From Acetofilamentum sp. (GTDB taxonomy: Bacteria; Bacteroidota; Bacteroidia; Bacteroidales; DTU049), in NCBI GenBank assembly GCA_020720525.1, contig DYON01000074.1, positions 1 through 10,908 of the forward strand: a stretch of 10,908 bases of DNA. Direction: 5' to 3'. Of the stretch, positions 1-6,555 are shown in pieces. The position numbers were made by a program, and so were the translations under genes. Numbering within the stretch: the first letter of the stretch is position 1; each line of letters opens with the position of its first letter. The notes beneath the pieces were generated by a model that worked only from the letters and a program-made list of their open reading frames with translations, had not been told where the DNA came from and made no database searches.

Positions 1-152
1 TACTGACTACTGAATCCTGGCTACTGAATCCTGACTACTGAATACTGGCTACTGAATCCTGACAACTGAATACTGACAACTGAATCCTGGCTACTGAATA
101 CTGTCAACTGAATACTGACAACTGAATACTGGCTACTGAATCCTGGCAACTG
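1..152. repeat. 14-bp tandem repeat array built of 7-bp halves
   Basis: Ten complete 14-bp units run in perfect register from 7 to 146, with partial units at 1-6 and 147-152. The consensus is C(T/A)ACTGAAT(A/C)CTG(G/A/T). Each unit is itself two related heptamers, CTACTGA and ATACTGG, so the array can also be read as about 21 heptamers. Variation is confined to a few columns: T/A at position 2, A/C at position 10, and the last base. This fits slippage or unequal exchange among diverging copies. The array begins before the window. It contains TGA in every few codons, so it is not coding. Between 153 and 314 I see nothing recognisable. Confidence 0.95.
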
Positions 153-314
153 CATTATTATTGTGATTGACGATTATTGGCAAGTTTTTTATCGAACATT
201 GGCGGAATAGAATACTCAAATCGTTGATTTACCCATTTTGTCGAAACAACTATTTAACAGTGAGACACATTGCATTTGTATTTGAGGTGCTTTTATAGAA
301 ATAGACAATTTTTG

Positions 315-322
315 TATCTTAG
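315..322 (+). promoter_or_regulatory. Possible Bacteroidota -7 promoter element
   Basis: TATCTTAG resembles the Bacteroidota -7 consensus TAnnTTTG with one mismatch. It ends 15 nt before the ATG at 338. No clear TTG -33 element lies at the usual 19-22 nt spacing, so this is a weak call. It would serve the secreted protein and the glycosyltransferase 9 nt behind it. Confidence 0.35.
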
Positions 323-337
323 CCCAAAATCTTAATC

Positions 338-994
338 ATGAAAATCAAATTTTTAGTGCTAAGCTTATTGGCAGTGCAGGCAATTTTTGCCCAAAACACT
401 GTTCCAGTACAGCTCAATATTTTCAAAAATGGCACCTACTTCGTAATGCGCGAAGGCAATGCCAATATCACAAACTACGAAGCCCCAGTGATGGCGCCAG
501 CAGCTCCATTGCTGAGTACTTACTGGTTATCGACCACCAAAGACACCAAAGTAGAGCAAATTCGTTTTGTGTACGATACATTGAAAAACAAACGCTCTTT
601 TGCCTCGTATCCCGACTTATTAAAGGCAAATACCGGCAAAAAAATCAGGGTTGCTTATTCCATCGACGACAAAAACATCAGAGAATTGGCTGGAACGCTC
701 GGAGATTTCAATACCGCTTCGCAGATGTTGAAAATTAAAACCACCGACAACAAAACCACATTTCTGTATTCGTCGCAAATAAAAGAATTGACTTTCGACG
801 AAGCTCCCATCGAAAAAGTGGAAGTTGACAAATCGATTTATGCTGCCGTTACCGAATGTTCCGATGCTGGTGTTTTCAAAAAAGCTGGTTCGTACTATGG
901 TGTAAACCCGCTCACCAACATCAAATGGGATTTGAATCTCAAAGGTGGCGAAAAGAAAAAAGTAACCTATTCGTACGAAGTTTTGGTTCAATAA
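338..994 (+). CDS. Secreted DUF4139-related protein, apparently lacking the central domain
   Basis: This is a 218-residue exported protein of unknown function. Residues 1-19 form a signal peptide (MKIKFLVLSLLAVQAIFAQ) with a typical AXA-Q cleavage site. The N-terminal half has the feel of DUF4139-containing proteins: a PVQLNIFKNGTYFVMREG start, then a PAAPLLSTYWLST segment and a conserved-looking YDTLKNKRS...LLKANTGKKI block. The last 30 residues (TNIKWDLNLKGGEKKKVTYSYEV) resemble the beta strand that usually closes DUF4139 proteins. Family members known to me are roughly 450-550 residues, so the middle appears to be missing although the frame is open. It could instead be a naturally short family. 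The ATG was chosen because it starts the signal peptide. The next gene begins 9 nt after the stop, suggesting co-transcription. Confidence 0.6.
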   Translation: MKIKFLVLSLLAVQAIFAQNTVPVQLNIFKNGTYFVMREGNANITNYEAPVMAPAAPLLSTYWLSTTKDTKVEQIRFVYDTLKNKRSFASYPDLLKANTGKKIRVAYSIDDKNIRELAGTLGDFNTASQMLKIKTTDNKTTFLYSSQIKELTFDEAPIEKVEVDKSIYAAVTECSDAGVFKKAGSYYGVNPLTNIKWDLNLKGGEKKKVTYSYEVLVQ

Positions 995-1003
995 CACAAC
1001 CTT

Positions 1004-2017
1004 ATGGACAAGCGCTTAAAAGTTCTTAAAACCATCATTATTAGCCGAACCGATGCCATTGGCGATGTTGTTCTAACGTTGCCTATGGCTGTTTTTCTCA
1101 AAGAGAAATTTCCCGATTGCAAGATTGTATTTTTGGGTCGCGACTATACCAGCCAAGTGGTTGCGGCTTGCTCGGCCGTTGATGCGTTTGTGAGTTGGGA
1201 CAATATTGCACAAAACGCAGCCGAAGAGCTCAAAAAACTACAAGCCGATGCTATTGTTCATGTTTTTCCGCGCAAAGAATTGGCAAAAGCAGCAAAAAAA
1301 GCTGGAATTCCGGTACGAATTGGAACTTCGCATCGAATGTTTCATTTTTCCACTTGCAATAGGCTAATTCGATTCAGCCGCAAACGATCCGACTTGCACG
1401 AAGCGCAGCTCAATTTTTTTCTGCTGAAAGGACTCGGATTTGCAGAAATTCCAACACTCGACGAACTGAGCAACATGTATTCGTTCAATCGCATACAGCC
1501 ACTTAATCCAGAGCTTGCAGAGCTGTTGCAGCCCGATCGTTTCCATGTGATTTTGCATCCTGGTTCGCGCGGAAGTGCACGCGAATGGGGAATTGATCGT
1601 TTTGCCGAACTCACTCGCTTGTTGCCGCACGAGCTTTTTCAGGTATTTGTAACCGGAACCGAGAAAGAAGGCTTGCAGTTTCGCAGCGAATTGTGCGAAG
1701 CATTTCCATTGGTGACCGATTTATCAGGAAAATTGACGCTGACCGAACTCATTGGCTTTATAAATGCCTCCGATGCAATTGTTGCGGCAAGCACTGGTCC
1801 ATTACATATTGCAGCGGCTTGTGGTCGGCATGCCATTGGCATTTATCCGCCCATTCGGCCTATGCATCCCGGACGTTGGGCTCCGCTTGGCGAAAACACA
1901 AAGGTTTTTGTTGCCTCAAAAGAATGTTCCGATTGCCGAAAAGGTTCGCAATGCCATTGTATGCGCGAAATAAGCGCAGAAAGTGTTGCGGAGTATCTTT
2001 TTATGTTAGGAAAGTAA
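1004..2017 (+). CDS. Glycosyltransferase family 9 (heptosyltransferase-like)
   Basis: A 337-residue GT9 enzyme, the family of ADP-heptose:LPS heptosyltransferases that build the lipopolysaccharide core on the cytoplasmic face of the inner membrane. The N-terminal Rossmann domain starts with SRTDAIGDVVLTLP; Asp21 sits where the catalytic Asp of WaaC lies. The second domain has the HPGSRGSAREW nucleotide-sugar segment near residue 186 and the ASTGPLHIAAACG loop near residue 262. The C-terminus carries a Cys cluster, CSDCRKGSQCHC. Length is normal for the family. The true sugar donor cannot be read from sequence; Bacteroidota GT9 proteins are often assigned loosely. The gene starts 9 nt behind the secreted protein gene, with no Shine-Dalgarno site. 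Confidence 0.9.
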   Translation: MDKRLKVLKTIIISRTDAIGDVVLTLPMAVFLKEKFPDCKIVFLGRDYTSQVVAACSAVDAFVSWDNIAQNAAEELKKLQADAIVHVFPRKELAKAAKKAGIPVRIGTSHRMFHFSTCNRLIRFSRKRSDLHEAQLNFFLLKGLGFAEIPTLDELSNMYSFNRIQPLNPELAELLQPDRFHVILHPGSRGSAREWGIDRFAELTRLLPHELFQVFVTGTEKEGLQFRSELCEAFPLVTDLSGKLTLTELIGFINASDAIVAASTGPLHIAAACGRHAIGIYPPIRPMHPGRWAPLGENTKVFVASKECSDCRKGSQCHCMREISAESVAEYLFMLGK

Positions 2018-2039
2018 CATAAGGATTTTTATATGTTAC
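2002..2039 (+). terminator. Overlapping alternative hairpins at the GT9 stop codon
   Basis: TATGTTA (2002-2008), TAACATA (2015-2021) and TATGTTA (2033-2038 within TATGTTAC 2032-2039) form three complementary segments. The middle one can pair with either neighbour. The downstream pairing GTAACATA/TATGTTAC is a perfect 8-bp stem with a 10-nt loop and overlaps the stop codon. No U-tract follows, so its role as an intrinsic terminator is uncertain. Nothing else is recognisable between 2040 and 2196. Confidence 0.35.
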
Positions 2040-2196
2040 CTTAATGGCGTAATGTAAAATATGGCAATACTCGAATAATAGAAACGCTTCACGATAATTG
2101 TGTTTTACAAAAAGTGTTAAAACCAGCTTAGAATAAACAATCTTGTTTTGCGAAGTGGATGAATTGTTTTGTGTAAATATGTAAAAACATTTTTTT

Positions 2197-2656
2197 ATGT
2201 CAATGCTATCTCGTACTTATATTTACACGTGCGGCTCTTGCCCAAACCTGTTTTTTTCAGGACTCATTTTCGAGTTTGATTGTTGGCATTCAAGACTCCT
2301 ATTCAGACGGGAAAAAAACAATGCTTTTAGACATTAATTACAAAAAGAATGTTGTACTAGCACAGTGCCCAAGATGCTCATCTGTGTTTTTCTAAAAGAA
2401 TTTACAAAAAGCAGGAGAATATTTTAAAGAGGACTGTCTATTTGGGAAAAAGACTAAAAAATTTTCAGCTGAAAGGAAGAATGCTTCGCCATTAAAAGAA
2501 CCAGACATTGATGGCTGTTTCGCAGCTCTTGAAAAAAAAATTGCCGAATATGACAATGAAGAGTTGTATATCAGGCACATGATTATAAAAAGCTACAACG
2601 ATCGTGTACGTAATGGAAATGAGCTGCTAATCAACAAACACGACATCAAACGGTAG
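2197..2656 (+). pseudogene. Broken zinc-ribbon protein gene (one frameshift, one nonsense codon)
   Basis: A gene of about 152 codons is visible once two lesions are undone. The first frame begins at ATG 2197 (MSMLSRTYIYTCGSC) and contains a CxxC at 2230-2241. It goes out of frame at a T7 run (2251-2257) and stops at 2335. Removing one T reads on as LFFQDSFSSLIVGIQDSYSD and reaches a second CxxC, CPRC, at 2366-2377. A TAA at 2393-2395 then interrupts the frame. The same frame continues open (KNLQKAGEYF ... ALEKKIAEYD ... YIRHMIIKSYNDRVRNGNELL) to a TAG at 2654-2656. The pattern CxxC, SDGK, CPxC, a K..Q..GE segment and a C-terminal Y.R......ND..R resembles a family of small uncharacterised zinc-ribbon proteins. 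Function is unknown, and the family match is from memory. It converges on the DUF6629 gene. Confidence 0.7.
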
Positions 2657-2743
2657 TTTTGTTTTTCTCTTGCAATCGGGCGAAGACAATGTTGGTGCGA
2701 TTGTAAAGAAGTATGAGAAAAACCTCTATGATTCGATTGCCAG

Positions 2744-3382
2744 CTATTTTTTCATCTTCCGCATAATCACAAATATATATACACTTAAAATAGCGGCAAA
2801 AAAGCACCAAACCGAAACAAAGTAGTCGAAATAAAAGATAACGGTAACGATATACGACAGCAAAACCAGCAAGCCAAATAGCCACATTTTCTTGATACTC
2901 GAAAATAGGGTAGCTCCAATGGTTGCAATGGCGTAAACTCCGCTCACCCATGGTGTAATTTGCGGTGGGTAGCCAAAAGTGTAGAAAATATGGTAATCGG
3001 CGATCACACCATTCACTGGGAACGAGAAAATACACCAGATAAAATAGGCTGCAACCATTGTTCCTGCTACGAGGAGAACTCGTTCAATTTTTTTTCGTTT
3101 TACAACTGGCTCCATTTTCAATACTGCAAACGGGACCCAAAACGGCCACACAATTTGCGCAAAAAACAGAAATGCATACGTGCTTGCCTGTTGGAGGTGA
3201 GCCAATGCCGGATTGGTTAGCGACATCCACAAAAGGCCTTCCGAAAACTGCTGAACAGCAAAAATGAGGGGAATTGATGCAAAGGGAATTTGAGCTGGGG
3301 TTTTTGATTTTCGGATTGAGGCTACTCCCATGGCTGTAAGAACAACACCTGCGCTAAAACTGGCTGTAGCTGAAAAACACAT
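2744..3382 (-). CDS. DUF6629 family integral membrane protein
   Basis: A 212-residue polytopic membrane protein of unknown function. The start MCFSATASFSAGVVLTAMGV is characteristic of the DUF6629 family, as is the following PFASIPLIFAVQQFSEGLLW segment. About seven hydrophobic segments can be counted, separated by short basic loops such as KMEPVVKRKKIER near residues 89-101, with a positively charged C-terminus (MRKMKK). The length is normal and the frame has no interruption. It has its own promoter-like element 29 nt upstream of the ATG and is followed by a convergent pseudogene, so it appears monocistronic. Family assignment rests on the N-terminal signature; no biochemical role can be given. 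Confidence 0.85.
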   Translation of the reverse strand: MCFSATASFSAGVVLTAMGVASIRKSKTPAQIPFASIPLIFAVQQFSEGLLWMSLTNPALAHLQQASTYAFLFFAQIVWPFWVPFAVLKMEPVVKRKKIERVLLVAGTMVAAYFIWCIFSFPVNGVIADYHIFYTFGYPPQITPWVSGVYAIATIGATLFSSIKKMWLFGLLVLLSYIVTVIFYFDYFVSVWCFFAAILSVYIFVIMRKMKK

Positions 3383-3411
3383 AATCGATTTTTGAGAAAA
3401 ATAATTCAGCT

Positions 3412-3419
3412 CAAAAGTA
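3412..3419 (-). promoter_or_regulatory. -7 promoter element of the DUF6629 gene
   Basis: Read on the - strand this is TACTTTTG, a perfect match to TAnnTTTG, ending 29 nt before the ATG at 3382. An ATTG lies 22 nt further upstream as a possible -33 element. Confidence 0.55.
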
Positions 3420-3528
3420 TATTGAATTTGGTTAACAAGAGCAATTAATTTAAATCAACATTTTTTTCTCTTATTTAGCCACTAATTATACGAATTGAAT
3501 TGCTAAAAAACACCCATGCTGATTACAA

Positions 3529-3560
3529 CAAATATACTGATTGACAGCAAGCGGTCAATC
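3529..3560 (-). promoter_or_regulatory. Orphan promoter with an embedded inverted repeat
   Basis: On the - strand, ATTG (3559-3556), a 19-nt spacer and TATATTTG (3536-3529) match the Bacteroidota -33/-7 arrangement. A perfect 7-bp inverted repeat, GATTGAC (3539-3545) and GTCAATC (3554-3560), separated by 8 nt, fills the spacer and could be an operator. It could instead be a weak terminator for the lipoprotein gene that ends at 3611. No gene start lies just downstream; the nearest is DUF6629, about 145 nt away. Confidence 0.4.
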
Positions 3561-3610
3561 TGAAACACGAATGGGATAAATAATTGGTAGTTAAAATATC
3601 GAAGCAAATC

Positions 3611-3952
3611 CTAATTCAAAATAAACAATTCTCCATTGTAATCGTGTTCGGCACCATCGGTAAACACTGCATGCAAAAAGTAGTAGTACAAATTGCTGCT
3701 CAACGTATTTTGAGGGATCCAGCAAGTGTGAATATCGGTTGTGCGCCACAATTCCATACCATCATTATCGGTTAATACCAGCAAACAGCTTGCAACGCCT
3801 TGCGAATCGATGCACCAAGAATCGTTTAAGCCATCGTTATTCGGCGAAAACGAGTTCGGAATTCTTACTCGCTCGTCCCAATTGAAATCGGAGTTTTCGC
3901 TACACGAACCCATTGCTGCAATCAAAAACAAAAAAAGGATATGTTTTTTCAT
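3611..3952 (-). CDS. Small lipoprotein resembling a stand-alone T9SS type B sorting domain
   Basis: A 113-residue predicted lipoprotein. A hydrophobic signal (residues 4-14) ends in AAMGSC, making Cys17 the likely lipidated residue. Almost the whole mature part resembles the gliding-motility-associated C-terminal (CHU_C-like, type B) domain. IPNSFSPNNDGLNDSW at residues 31-46 is the hallmark, followed by a VLTDNDGMELWRT strand, a tryptophan-containing loop, a YYYFLHAVFTDG strand and a closing GELFIL strand. In known cases this domain sits at the end of large secreted proteins and directs export through the type IX system. Here it has no passenger and carries a lipid anchor. The ATG overlaps the TGA of the PorP-like gene (ATGA), so translation is probably coupled. 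The motif is clear; the role is inference. Confidence 0.75.
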   Translation of the reverse strand: MKKHILFLFLIAAMGSCSENSDFNWDERVRIPNSFSPNNDGLNDSWCIDSQGVASCLLVLTDNDGMELWRTTDIHTCWIPQNTLSSNLYYYFLHAVFTDGAEHDYNGELFILN

Positions 3953-4839
3953 TGCTCGAAAAGTTTAAAATTCATAAACACCAAAGCTTGAGCAGGCACA
4001 ATTCGGTTGTGCGAAGGGAGTTTAGCTGCAAAAACCCCAGCGCCCAACTCCATTTTGCCAAACTTCGACAACAAAAGAGCGCCAGCCATAAAGCTGCTAT
4101 TTATTTGCGCACCTATTGCAAATTTGTGAAGTTGAAAAATGGCTTCAGCATCAAAAATACTGTTGCCAGCATAATTGCGCTTCCACCCGCCCGCAATGGT
4201 TCGGAATCCCCTTTGTGTATCGTAATGATATCCGGCCTTAACTTGTAAAACCATCGGATTTTCCGAATATGAAACAAAACCAGTGTTGGGAGTGGTGAGA
4301 TTGTAAAAGCGTGCCGACAAGAAGTAATGCGGAGAACTATAGAAAAAATGTCCGTGGAAAGTGGCAACTCTATTCGTTGTTCCGCCCATAATAATATGCT
4401 CATTGGTTGCCAGCAGTGTATCGGGAATAGTAAGCTGATCGGGAAAAACCATGTTGTCCCACTTTATTGCAACTTGCATTATATTAGCTGAAAGTCCAAT
4501 TGCAAGAGAATGGTTGCGGCTTCGCACAAAATCGTACATCACCGAAAAGCCTGTTTGCATGTTGGTGAGCAAATACGATGGTTTTTGGTCGAAGGTAAAT
4601 GAATAAGTGAATCGACTGTACTCCGATGGGTTGAATCCAACAGAAAAATTGGTATTCACTGGTACAGAAGGGTTATCGACCTGCAACTGTACCGACGAAA
4701 ATGCTGAAGCTTGGACACATTTTTACCCCAATGGATACACATCGCAAGGACCATCGGGGAATAGCGTTGGTGAAAAATCGGATTGCTGTGCCATAAGCAT
4801 CTTGAACGAAACAGCTACAAACACAATCAGAAATCGCAT
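3949..4839 (-). pseudogene. PorP/SprF-like T9SS membrane protein interrupted by an in-frame TAA
   Basis: This is a PorP/SprF-type outer-membrane beta-barrel protein of about 295 codons, close to the family's usual length. PorP/SprF proteins partner with type IX secretion cargo that carries type B C-terminal domains. The ATG at 4839 opens a good signal peptide (MRFLIVFVAVSFKMLMAQQ) and the mature start SDFSPTLFPDGP. Codon 39 is TAA (4725-4723). The same frame then continues without a break (KCVQASAFSS, VDNPSVPVNTNFSVGF) through alternating beta strands, including GYHYDTQRGFRTIAGGW and GKMELGAGVFAAKL, to TGA at 3949. A single C-to-T change from CAA would explain the stop. A restart at TTG 4686 would lack the signal peptide. 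The last codon overlaps the lipoprotein start by 4 nt. It may be a pseudogene or be read through. Confidence 0.7.
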
Positions 4840-4869
4840 ACATTTTGTCGTTAGTGAAAACAAATGTAG

Positions 4870-4877
4870 CAAAAATA
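4870..4877 (-). promoter_or_regulatory. -7 promoter element of the PorP-like gene
   Basis: Read on the - strand this is TATTTTTG, a perfect TAnnTTTG, 30 nt before the ATG at 4839. A CTTG lies 25 nt further upstream, slightly too far for a good -33. It suggests the PorP-lipoprotein pair can be transcribed separately from the hydrolase. Confidence 0.45.
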
Positions 4878-4898
4878 GAAAAACGAAAATTATTTTCG
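4878..4898 (-). terminator. Weak intrinsic terminator behind the hydrolase gene
   Basis: On the - strand CGAAAA, a 3-nt loop TAA and TTTTCG (4898-4884) form a 6-bp hairpin followed directly by TTTTTC. It overlaps the hydrolase stop codon. The stem is short and AT-rich, so termination would be partial. Confidence 0.35.
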
Positions 4899-5690
4899 GT
4901 TGCAAGCCAGCAAAAAGCCTTCTATTGCCGCCAAGGTATCTTCGGGAGCTTCGAGATAGCCCATGTGTCCACAATTTTCGAGCAGCAACACAAATGAGCG
5001 TTTTGGCAAAATGGTTTGAGCATATACCTGATTGAAATCGATGCGCGAGTCGTGCTTTCCAATAATAAACAACACAGGCAAATGAGTTTCGGCAAGCAGT
5101 TCGATGCTGCCTTGCCGATCGGCCATTGCCTTCTGCGCTTCGATGAGCGCTTCTTTGCTGATTGCAGAAGCACGCAATTTTAATTTTTCAATTTCGGCAG
5201 CTAGTCGAATGCGGTTTATGTCGAAAAACAAATCGGGAATGAAATTTTTAACAAACGAACCATGATCGGCAGCAATAACATCAATTATTCTGAATCGATT
5301 TTCTTTTACCTCAGTTTTATCGGCTCTTGCATTAGAATGAAAAAGTCCGAAACCATTGAGTTTATGCCCAAACAATTCGGCATAGCAAACAGTTACATAT
5401 CCACCCATGCTGTGTCCAATCATAGTAAACTCCATAATTCCGAGCTGTTTCACCAAATCGTCAACAATTTCGGCCATCAATTCGGTTGAAAGTGGAGTTT
5501 CGAGGTCGCTTTTGCCATGCCCTGGCAAATCTGGCATCACAACAGTGTATCGATCGGCAAGTTTTTCGGCGAAAGAGTACCAAATTTCCTTCGATTCGGT
5601 GTAGCCATGCAGCAGCACCAACGCAGGACCCTCGCCATGAATTGCATACGAAAACTGAAGGTTGCGAAAACTGAAATATTTTTCTGTCAT
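4890..5690 (-). CDS. Alpha/beta-fold hydrolase
   Basis: A 266-residue cytoplasmic alpha/beta hydrolase with a complete catalytic triad. LLHGYTES at residues 26-33 is the HG oxyanion-hole motif and DLPGHGKSD (54-62) the following conserved loop. The nucleophile is Ser94 in GHSMGG, the acid is probably Asp214 in GKHDSRID, and the base is His242 in NCGHMGYLEAPE. A helical cap lies between residues 120 and 200. There is no signal peptide. Substrate cannot be predicted; such proteins include esterases, haloperoxidase-like and menaquinone-pathway enzymes. It starts 18 nt behind yebC on the same strand and probably shares its transcript. The frame is intact, unlike the PorP gene behind it. Confidence 0.9.
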   Translation of the reverse strand: MTEKYFSFRNLQFSYAIHGEGPALVLLHGYTESKEIWYSFAEKLADRYTVVMPDLPGHGKSDLETPLSTELMAEIVDDLVKQLGIMEFTMIGHSMGGYVTVCYAELFGHKLNGFGLFHSNARADKTEVKENRFRIIDVIAADHGSFVKNFIPDLFFDINRIRLAAEIEKLKLRASAISKEALIEAQKAMADRQGSIELLAETHLPVLFIIGKHDSRIDFNQVYAQTILPKRSFVLLLENCGHMGYLEAPEDTLAAIEGFLLACNRK

Positions 5691-5708
5691 TGAATGATTA
5701 TTGAAGCA

Positions 5709-6416
5709 TCAAGCCATGTTGGTGTAAACGCGTACCACATCGTCGTCGTCTTCGATACGATTGATAAGTTTTTCTACGTCGGCTTGTTGTTCTTCGGTAA
5801 GTTTTTTGAGGTCGGATGGAATATAATCGGAATCGGCTTTTTGAATTTCCAAACCCATAGCCTCCAGTTTTTTCTGCAATTCTCCAAAACTGCTAAAATC
5901 GCCATAAACTTGAATGCCATCTTCGTTGCGGAACACTTCTTCGACACCAAAATCGATGAGATCGAGTTCGAGTTCTTCAACATCTTGCCCATCGTCTTTA
6001 AGAACGAAAACGCACTTTTTATCGAACATAAAACTTACCGAACCATTTGTAGCCAAATTTCCATTGTATTTGTTGAAATAGCTACGAATATTGGCAACGC
6101 TGCGCACATGGTTGTCGGTTGCACAAATCACAAAGACAGCCACACCATGCATTCCATAACCTTCGAATGTTACTTCTTTGTAATCGGCTGTATCCTTATC
6201 GCTTGCCTTTTTGATAGCCCTTTCCACGTTCTCTTTGGGCATATTATCGTGCTTCGCATTCTGGATAATGGCTCTCAAACGAGAATTGCTGTCGGGGTTT
6301 GGTCCTCCTTCTTTAACAGCAATGCTTATTTCGCGACCATAACGGGTAAAAATGCGAGACATATTGCCCCATCGCTTAAATTTTCTTTCTTTGCGAAATT
6401 CAAATGCGCGTCCCAT
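5709..6416 (-). CDS. yebC: YebC/PmpR family transcriptional regulator or translation factor
   Basis: A 235-residue YebC/TACO1 family protein. These cytoplasmic proteins have been described as DNA-binding regulators and, more recently, as factors easing ribosome stalling at proline-rich stretches. The N-terminus MGRAFEFRKERKFKRWGNMS and the IFTRYGREISIAVKEGGPNP segment are diagnostic. NDNMPKENVERAIKKAS-like sequence (AKHDNMPKENVERAIKKA) and EGYGMHGVAVFV follow, and an acidic C-terminus (IEDDDDVVRVYTNM) closes it. The ATG at 6416 was chosen because it gives the standard MGRAFE start. The frame is open 47 codons further upstream, but that extension is not family-like and runs through the promoter. 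It leads the hydrolase by 18 nt. Intact and of normal length. Confidence 0.96.
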   Translation of the reverse strand: MGRAFEFRKERKFKRWGNMSRIFTRYGREISIAVKEGGPNPDSNSRLRAIIQNAKHDNMPKENVERAIKKASDKDTADYKEVTFEGYGMHGVAVFVICATDNHVRSVANIRSYFNKYNGNLATNGSVSFMFDKKCVFVLKDDGQDVEELELDLIDFGVEEVFRNEDGIQVYGDFSSFGELQKKLEAMGLEIQKADSDYIPSDLKKLTEEQQADVEKLINRIEDDDDVVRVYTNMA

Positions 6417-6440
6417 AGTTTTGAATTGATATATGAAGCA

Positions 6441-6474
6441 CAAAATTAAAAAAAAAGGACGCAATGAAGACAAA
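6441..6474 (-). promoter_or_regulatory. yebC promoter
   Basis: On the - strand TTTG (6474-6471), a 22-nt spacer and TAATTTTG (6448-6441) match the Bacteroidota -33/-7 elements. The -7 ends 24 nt before the ATG at 6416. Confidence 0.55.
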
Positions 6475-6530
6475 GAAATAAACGATTTCGTTTTAACTTG
6501 CTTAAAACAACCGAAATAATTCATTTTCTC

Positions 6531-6538
6531 TACTTTTG
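6531..6538 (+). promoter_or_regulatory. Divergent -7 promoter element for the outer-membrane-type pseudogene
   Basis: TACTTTTG is a perfect TAnnTTTG match, 17 nt before the ATA at 6556 that stands where the start codon should be. No TTG is found at standard spacing. The promoter seems to have survived the loss of the gene it serves. Confidence 0.45.
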
Positions 6539-6555
6539 TCGGATAAATAGGTTTC

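Noticed and set aside
1..152. Tandem array as a CRISPR array
   Set aside because: Units are 14 bp head to tail with no unique spacers between conserved repeats.
2646..3035. 129-codon open frame on the - strand
   Set aside because: It overlaps the DUF6629 gene in another frame, and its hydrophobic content is a shadow of that membrane protein.
4607..5035. 142-codon open frame on the + strand
   Set aside because: It is antisense across the PorP-hydrolase junction and shows no family features.
5694..6449. Long open frame of 251 codons on the + strand
   Set aside because: It lies entirely antisense to yebC, and its translation is Phe/Ile/His-rich with no family resemblance.
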